Below the pieces are notes generated by a model that was not told the DNA's origin, ran no database searches, and saw nothing but the letters and a program-made list of their open reading frames with translations. Below are positions 1 to 5,098 of a stretch of DNA of 5,098 nucleotides, one piece after another. The stretch comes from an uncultured Verrucomicrobium sp. (GTDB taxonomy: Bacteria > Verrucomicrobiota > Verrucomicrobiia > Methylacidiphilales > GAS474): positions 1-5,098 of the forward strand of contig CAISZB010000248.1 of the NCBI GenBank assembly GCA_903889845.1, given 5' to 3'. Numbering within the stretch: the first letter of the stretch is position 1; every line of letters begins with the position of its first letter. The position numbers and the translations under genes were made by a program.

Positions 1-565
1 CCGGCAGCCGGGCGGGCAACTCGTGATGGTCGAGGATGACGACGGAGACGCCCCGCTCCTTCAGCCACGCCACCTCGTCGGGGGAGGAGGTGCCGCAGTC
101 GACCGCGATGAGGAGCCCGGGGGAAGCCTCCGCCAGGCACCGCTCCGCCGCCTTCTGCGTCAGGCCGTACCCCTCGGAAAGGCGCCGGGGAAGGAAGGGA
201 ACCACCTTCCCGCCGAGGGCGCCGAGAAGGCGGGTCAGCAGGGCGGTCGAGGTGATCCCGTCGACGTCGTAATCCCCGAAGACCGCGATCCGCTCCCCCT
301 GCGCCAGGGCTCGGGCGACGCGCTCCGCCGCCGCACGGAGGTCGGTGAGGAGAAAGGGATCGGAAAGGGAGTGGAGCCGGGGATCGAGGAACCGTTCCCC
401 CTCCTCCGGCGTCCGCACGCCCCGCGCGGCAAGGAGCCCGGCCAGGAGCGGCGAGACGCCGAGGGCCGCGACGAGGCCCACCGCCGCCGCCCGCTCCGCC
501 TCCGGCGGCGCGGGATCGACCCAACGCCGCTCCGCCGCCAGGGACACGGTCGCGGCATCGGGCAT
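1..565 (-). CDS. recJ: Single-stranded-DNA-specific exonuclease RecJ, N-terminal part (cut by window edge)
   Basis: RecJ degrades single-stranded DNA 5' to 3' in the cytoplasm, acting in recombination (RecF pathway), mismatch repair and base excision repair. Translating the minus strand from the ATG at 565 gives 188 residues, open to the left edge; RecJ proteins are usually about 550-600 residues, so this is roughly the first third. Visible DHH-family motifs are GDYDVDG at residues 97-103 (metal-binding Asp98, Asp100 and Asp102), the EGYGL segment at 131-135, AVDCG at 154-158 (Asp156), and the DHH signature at 179-181 preceded by VVIL. The N-terminal stretch before motif I, including FLDPRL at 59-64, is typical of the family. 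The start follows the secDF stop by 18 nt and has a GAGG ribosome-binding site 7 nt upstream, so it is probably co-translated in the same operon. The nuclease C-terminal half (DHHA1 and OB-fold) lies outside the window. The family call is secure; intactness beyond the edge is unknown. Confidence 0.96.
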   Translation of the reverse strand, partial: MPDAATVSLAAERRWVDPAPPEAERAAAVGLVAALGVSPLLAGLLAARGVRTPEEGERFLDPRLHSLSDPFLLTDLRAAAERVARALAQGERIAVFGDYDVDGITSTALLTRLLGALGGKVVPFLPRRLSEGYGLTQKAAERCLAEASPGLLIAVDCGTSSPDEVAWLKERGVSVVILDHHELPARLP

Positions 566-572
566 AGAAAGA

Positions 573-576
573 CCTC
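573..576 (-). promoter_or_regulatory. Ribosome-binding site of recJ
   Basis: The minus strand reads GAGG here, separated by 7 nt from the ATG at 565. It lies in the 18-nt gap after the secDF stop codon, which supports this start and suggests translation follows directly from secDF. Confidence 0.6.
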
Positions 577-583
577 GGGCGCG

Positions 584-2914
584 TCAGTTCCGGCTCGGAT
601 CGGCAGCCGCGGCCAGCTTCGCCGCCTCGATCCGGCGCTGCTTCTCGGCGACGCCGTGGAAGCGGACGAGGAGCCAGGGGGTGAGGAAGTGGGAGGAGAA
701 GACCCCCGCCAGGATGCCCGCGAGCATCGCCAGCGCGAAGTCGGCGATCACCCGCCCGCCGAAGAGGAGGAGGGCCAGGACGGCCAGGGCCACCGTGCCG
801 CCCGTCATCAGGGTGCGGGCCAGGGTCAGGTTTAGGCCGCGGTTGACGACGTCGTAGAAGCTCTTCAGCTCCCCGGAGCGCCAGCCCTCGCGGATGCGGT
901 CGGAGATGACGATCTTGTCGTTGATCGAGTAACCCAGGATCGTCAGGAACGCCCCGATCATCGTCATGTTAAATTCCCGCCCCATGAGGGCCATCACGCC
1001 GACGGCCACGAGAACGTCATGCACCTGCCCGATCGTCGCCGCGAGGGAGAACGACCACTCGTAGCGCAGGGCCACGTAAAGCATGATGCCCAGGAGGCCC
1101 GCCGCCAGCGTCCAGAGGGCGCGGGTCGCCAGTTCCTTCCCGACGACGGGACCGACGCTGTCGAGGCCCGCCGCGACGAACCCGGCCTGGGGATAGGCGG
1201 CGTTCAGCGCCGCAACCGCGCCCTCGCCCTCGCCGTAGCGAGCCTGAAGGACGAGCTTTCCGGTCTCCGGAGCATACTGAACGGCACCCATATGGATGCC
1301 GGCTTTTTCAAGGGCGGTCCGGATATCGGGGATGGAGACACTCTTCTCCGTACCCGCCTTGTAGGAAATCGTCGCGAGGTCGCCCCCGACGAAGTCGACG
1401 CCAAGCAGATCCCGCCGATGCGTCGCGAAGTGGAAGAGGCCGACCACCAGAAGAATGACCGTGATCCATGAGAGAGACCGGGCCACCTTGATGAAATCGA
1501 TCTTCGGATTCCGCAGGAAGTGGAACATGGAGAGCTTGTCGAACCGGTCGAGGGCCGTCAGCCACTCGAAGGAGTTCTTCGTCACGACGAGCGCAGCGAA
1601 GAGATTCGCCACGATGCCCAGGATGAGCGTGATCGCGAAGCCCTGCAACGGACCGCTGCCCAGGACGACGAGGATGATCGCCGGAACGATGTTCGTGACG
1701 TGGGCGTCGAAGATCGCGCTGAAGGCGCGGGCAAACCCGGCCTCGGCGGCAACCTTCAGCGGCTTCCCCAGGTTCTGCTCGTCCCGGATCCGCTCGTAGA
1801 TCAGGACGTTCGCGTCGACCGCCATGCCGATCGTCAGGACGATGCCCGCGATCCCCGGCAAGGTGAGGGTGAAGTGGAACTGCGCCAGCATGCCGAAGAG
1901 CATGAGGAGATTGAGCACCAGCCCGACGGTGGCGATGATCCCCGCCAGGTGGTAGTAGGCGATCATGAAGAGCGCGACGGCGACGATGGCCACCGTGACG
2001 GCCTTCTCGCCGGAATGGATGGAATCCTTCCCGAGGGAAGAATCGACGCCGCGCTCCTCCAGGAGCTTGACGGGGGTTTCGAGGGGGTTTTCCAGGACGC
2101 TGGCCAGTTCCTCGGCCTCGGTGCGGCTCATCCCGCCGCCGCCGTTGGAGATCTCGCAGGTGTCGTAGATCGCGCCCCGGATCACGGGGGCGGTCTGGAC
2201 CTCGTTGTCGAGGACGATGGCGAGCTGCTTGCCGATGTTCGCCTCGGTCAGCGGGCCGAAGATTTCCTTGCCCGGATCGGTGAAGTGGATGACGACGGTC
2301 GGGCGGCCGACCGAGTCGATGCTCGGGAAGGCGCGGGCGACGTACTTGCCCGACATCTCCGCCCGGCGCTTGACGACGATCTTCGTGAAGACCTTCTCCC
2401 CCTTCTTGTCGTAGCTGATGGAGGGCAGGACCTCGTACTCGATCGGGATCGTCCCGGTCCCGGCCTCAAGGCCGGCGAGGAGGGACTCGCTCTCGGGATG
2501 GACGAGGCGGAATTCGAGCTTCGCGACCTTCGAGAGCTGGCCCCGGGCCTCGCCCTTCTGCTCCTCGGAGAGGCCGGGAATCTCGACGCTGATCCGGTTC
2601 TCGCCGACGGGCTGGATGAGGGGCTCCGCGAGGCCGAACTTGTCGACGCGCTTCCGGATGACCTCGATCGCCTTGTCGCGGGCGCCCGCCGAGGGCTGCC
2701 CGTCGAGCTGGATGAGGAAGGCCGTCCCGCCCTTGAGGTCGAGGCCCAGCTTCACCGTGTCCTTGATCGGATAGAGGGAGAACCAGCTCGACGCGACGAC
2801 GGCCAGGATCGAGGCCAGGCCGACGCGGCGGCGCGTCACCGGATCGTGCGTGAACACGTACCAAATCAGGAAGACAAAGAACGCCAGCATTGCGGCGAAG
2901 ATCGCGTAGACCAT
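584..2914 (-). CDS. secDF: Protein translocase subunit SecDF (fused SecD and SecF)
   Basis: SecDF is an inner-membrane, proton-driven protein that assists SecYEG and SecA by pulling emerging polypeptides on the outer face of the membrane. This 776-residue chain carries both halves. The SecD half has LGLDLKGG at 56-63, a compact extracytoplasmic P1 domain (about 50-302), and membrane helices from about 304 to 446 that include the signature VDANVLIYERIRDE at 366-379. The SecF half has a helix near 481-497, GVDFVGG at 505-511, a P4-type domain to about 594, and helices near 598-749 with SINDKIVISDRIRE at 663-676. Asp367, Asp666 and Arg700 fit the proton-path residues D340, D637 and R671 of Thermus SecDF; the Asp-to-Arg spacing of 34 is identical. 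The fused form is common outside Proteobacteria. An extra hydrophobic helix (about 3-22) precedes the usual first helix (about 32-49), with RRR between them. The ATG at 2914 has GGAG upstream. The gene lies 66 nt after yajC. Confidence 0.98.
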   Translation of the reverse strand: MVYAIFAAMLAFFVFLIWYVFTHDPVTRRRVGLASILAVVASSWFSLYPIKDTVKLGLDLKGGTAFLIQLDGQPSAGARDKAIEVIRKRVDKFGLAEPLIQPVGENRISVEIPGLSEEQKGEARGQLSKVAKLEFRLVHPESESLLAGLEAGTGTIPIEYEVLPSISYDKKGEKVFTKIVVKRRAEMSGKYVARAFPSIDSVGRPTVVIHFTDPGKEIFGPLTEANIGKQLAIVLDNEVQTAPVIRGAIYDTCEISNGGGGMSRTEAEELASVLENPLETPVKLLEERGVDSSLGKDSIHSGEKAVTVAIVAVALFMIAYYHLAGIIATVGLVLNLLMLFGMLAQFHFTLTLPGIAGIVLTIGMAVDANVLIYERIRDEQNLGKPLKVAAEAGFARAFSAIFDAHVTNIVPAIILVVLGSGPLQGFAITLILGIVANLFAALVVTKNSFEWLTALDRFDKLSMFHFLRNPKIDFIKVARSLSWITVILLVVGLFHFATHRRDLLGVDFVGGDLATISYKAGTEKSVSIPDIRTALEKAGIHMGAVQYAPETGKLVLQARYGEGEGAVAALNAAYPQAGFVAAGLDSVGPVVGKELATRALWTLAAGLLGIMLYVALRYEWSFSLAATIGQVHDVLVAVGVMALMGREFNMTMIGAFLTILGYSINDKIVISDRIREGWRSGELKSFYDVVNRGLNLTLARTLMTGGTVALAVLALLLFGGRVIADFALAMLAGILAGVFSSHFLTPWLLVRFHGVAEKQRRIEAAKLAAAADPSRN

Positions 2915-2923
2915 CGGGAAACT

Positions 2924-2927
2924 CTCC
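2924..2927 (-). promoter_or_regulatory. Ribosome-binding site of secDF
   Basis: The minus strand reads GGAG (within CGGAGAG) 9 nt before the ATG at 2914. This supports the chosen start, and so supports the hydrophobic N-terminal segment being a translated part of SecDF. Confidence 0.6.
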
Positions 2928-2980
2928 GGGGAAAGGGTTGGGACCTAGATACTAAAAAGGAAACGGGACGACTGACTCGC

Positions 2981-3328
2981 TCAGATGGCCTTCGGCCCGG
3001 TCTGGCCGACGGTCGCGACGGCGGCCTTCAGCACCTCGATCTTCACGCCCTCGGCGATGCGGACGACGACGGTCGCCTCCTTCACGTTCGTCACCGTGCC
3101 CAGGATGCCGCTGGTCAGCGTCACCTCGTCGCCGTTCTTCAGGTTGTCGATCAGCTTCTGCTGCTCCTTGCGGGCCTTCTGCTGGGGGCGGATCAGGAGG
3201 AAGTAGAAAAGGACGATGACGAGGACGGGGAACATCATCCCGACCCAGGCGGGCTGCTGGGGGGCGTTGGGATCGGCGGCGGCACCGGAGGCCATGGCCA
3301 GGAAGGGGAGGACGGAGGCGGGAATCAT
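2981..3328 (-). CDS. yajC: Sec translocon accessory subunit YajC
   Basis: YajC is a small single-span inner-membrane protein that co-purifies with SecD and SecF as part of the accessory complex around SecYEG; its exact role is unclear and it is dispensable in E. coli. The 115-residue product matches the family length (E. coli YajC is 110). It has a short hydrophobic, alanine-rich N-terminus (1-18), a Pro/Gln-rich link, a membrane helix near 28-46, the hallmark YFLLIRPQQK at 42-51, a basic stretch after it, and the cytoplasmic GDEV and TSGILGTV segments at about 86-100. It is placed between tgt and secDF, the standard arrangement. The ATG at 3328 has no Shine-Dalgarno sequence in the 20 nt before it. 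The internal ATG for Met12 also lacks one, and the longer form resembles other YajC N-termini better, so the longer start is preferred. Confidence 0.95.
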   Translation of the reverse strand: MIPASVLPFLAMASGAAADPNAPQQPAWVGMMFPVLVIVLFYFLLIRPQQKARKEQQKLIDNLKNGDEVTLTSGILGTVTNVKEATVVVRIAEGVKIEVLKAAVATVGQTGPKAI

Positions 3329-3388
3329 ATTCAGTGTATCGAGTTGGGGTTGGTATTCGGTTTTAAATCGTTGCGGCCTTCTTCTTTC

Positions 3389-4561
<1,173 letters not shown>

Positions 4562-5098
4562 CTAGGGCTGCGGCGACTGCGGCGAGACGATCCGCTCGCA
4601 CAGGAAGAAGCGCCACCCCTCCGCCTCCGGGATCGGGATGGAGGGAAGCGGGCGGATCGCGGCGAAATTCCGCCGGATCGACTCCGGCACCTCGGCGGCG
4701 CGGAGCAGCAGCAGGGCGTTCGGGGCCTCCCCTTCCCCGCCGGGGCCACCGCCGGAGACCTCCCAGAAATCGAACTGGGTGACGTGCCCCACCACCACGT
4801 GGACGAAGGGATGGAAGGGAAGATAGAACTGGAGCAGCGCCGCCGCCCGGGGCGTGTCGGTCACGATCATCCCCGCGCCGTTCTCCCGCTGCATCCGCTC
4901 CACCTCGGCAACCCAATGGCGCTCGTGGATCGGTCGGACCGCCGAGTAGCGGGGCCAGACCCGCTCCGCCACCTTCGGCAGGAGGCCGGAGAGGCTCTGC
5001 GCCGCCGCCAGGACGACGATGATCAACGCAATCCGGCGCCAGAAGAAATGGTGCGCCCCCCACAGCCGCCGCGAGGCGACGCCCCCGCCCAGGACCAG
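4562..5098 (-). CDS. Probable membrane glycosyltransferase (GT-C, family 39/ArnT-like), C-terminal part, cut by window edge
   Basis: The minus-strand frame is open from the right edge to a TAG at 4562-4564, giving the last 178 residues of a larger protein. Visible features are a basic segment (WRR, 20-22) leading into one hydrophobic helix (about 23-41, IALIIVVLAAAQSLSGLL), then a soluble C-terminal domain of about 135 residues. That domain holds MIVTDTP (77-83), an LLQFYLPFHPFV segment (88-99) and VTQFDFW (106-112). A fragment of the type 'residue loses or gains, fYLp..p.V....qyD.W' after the last helix is what I associate with the extracytoplasmic tail of GT39/ArnT-like transferases, which move a sugar from a polyprenyl-phosphate donor to lipid A, protein or another acceptor. 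The catalytic N-terminal loops are outside the window, so substrate and exact family are unproven; an uncharacterised membrane protein is the alternative. A short TTG-started reading from 5026 would begin inside the helix and is unlikely. It ends 21 nt before tgt and may be co-transcribed with it. Confidence 0.6.
   Translation of the reverse strand: MVLGGGVASRRLWGAHHFFWRRIALIIVVLAAAQSLSGLLPKVAERVWPRYSAVRPIHERHWVAEVERMQRENGAGMIVTDTPRAAALLQFYLPFHPFVHVVVGHVTQFDFWEVSGGGPGGEGEAPNALLLLRAAEVPESIRRNFAAIRPLPSIPIPEAEGWRFFLCERIVSPQSPQP

Noticed and set aside
23..835. A 270-codon open frame on the plus strand, antisense to recJ and the 3' end of secDF.
   Set aside because: The product is highly charged, repetitive Arg/Gly/Glu sequence with no motif, and the opposite strand encodes RecJ and SecDF with intact motifs. 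It is a GC-driven shadow.
2915..2980. A possible promoter or terminator in the yajC-secDF gap (T-run followed by TAGTAT on the minus strand).
   Set aside because: There is no stable GC hairpin before the T-run and no -35-like hexamer at normal spacing, so neither element can be supported.
3333..3338. A TACACT hexamer just before yajC as a -10 box giving a leaderless transcript.
   Set aside because: Only 4 nt separate it from the ATG, slightly too close for transcription to start at the A, and no -35-like hexamer is found 16-18 nt upstream. A chance match in a short AT-richer gap is more likely.

Overview
This is a GC-rich bacterial chromosomal segment with every convincing gene on the minus strand, so it reads from right to left. 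In transcription order it holds the 3' end of a membrane glycosyltransferase-like gene (open at the right edge), tgt (queuine tRNA-ribosyltransferase), yajC, a fused secDF gene, and the 5' third of recJ (cut by the left edge). Coding density is very high. The four gaps are about 21, 60, 66 and 18 nt, and none shows a clear terminator hairpin or a strong promoter, so the whole stretch may be a single operon. No tRNA, rRNA, mobile element, CRISPR array or long repeat was seen, and no gap exceeds 300 bases.

The middle genes are a classic conserved cluster. YajC, SecD and SecF form the accessory complex that joins SecYEG and uses the proton motive force to help pull secreted proteins across the inner membrane. 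tgt sits directly upstream of yajC, as it does in many bacteria, although its tRNA-modifying role has no evident link to secretion. recJ, which encodes a 5'-3' single-strand DNA exonuclease used in repair and recombination, lies downstream of secDF, broadly as in Firmicutes such as Bacillus subtilis. All catalytic motifs that can be checked by eye are intact.

The organism cannot be named from this window alone. High GC, a single-chain SecDF with an extra N-terminal membrane helix, and two genes lacking a Shine-Dalgarno sequence would fit a member of the Verrucomicrobiota or a related PVC lineage, but this is a tentative inference. I found no undescribed system. The points most worth a second look are the predicted extra SecDF helix and the glycosyltransferase-like gene in the place that queA occupies in Escherichia coli.
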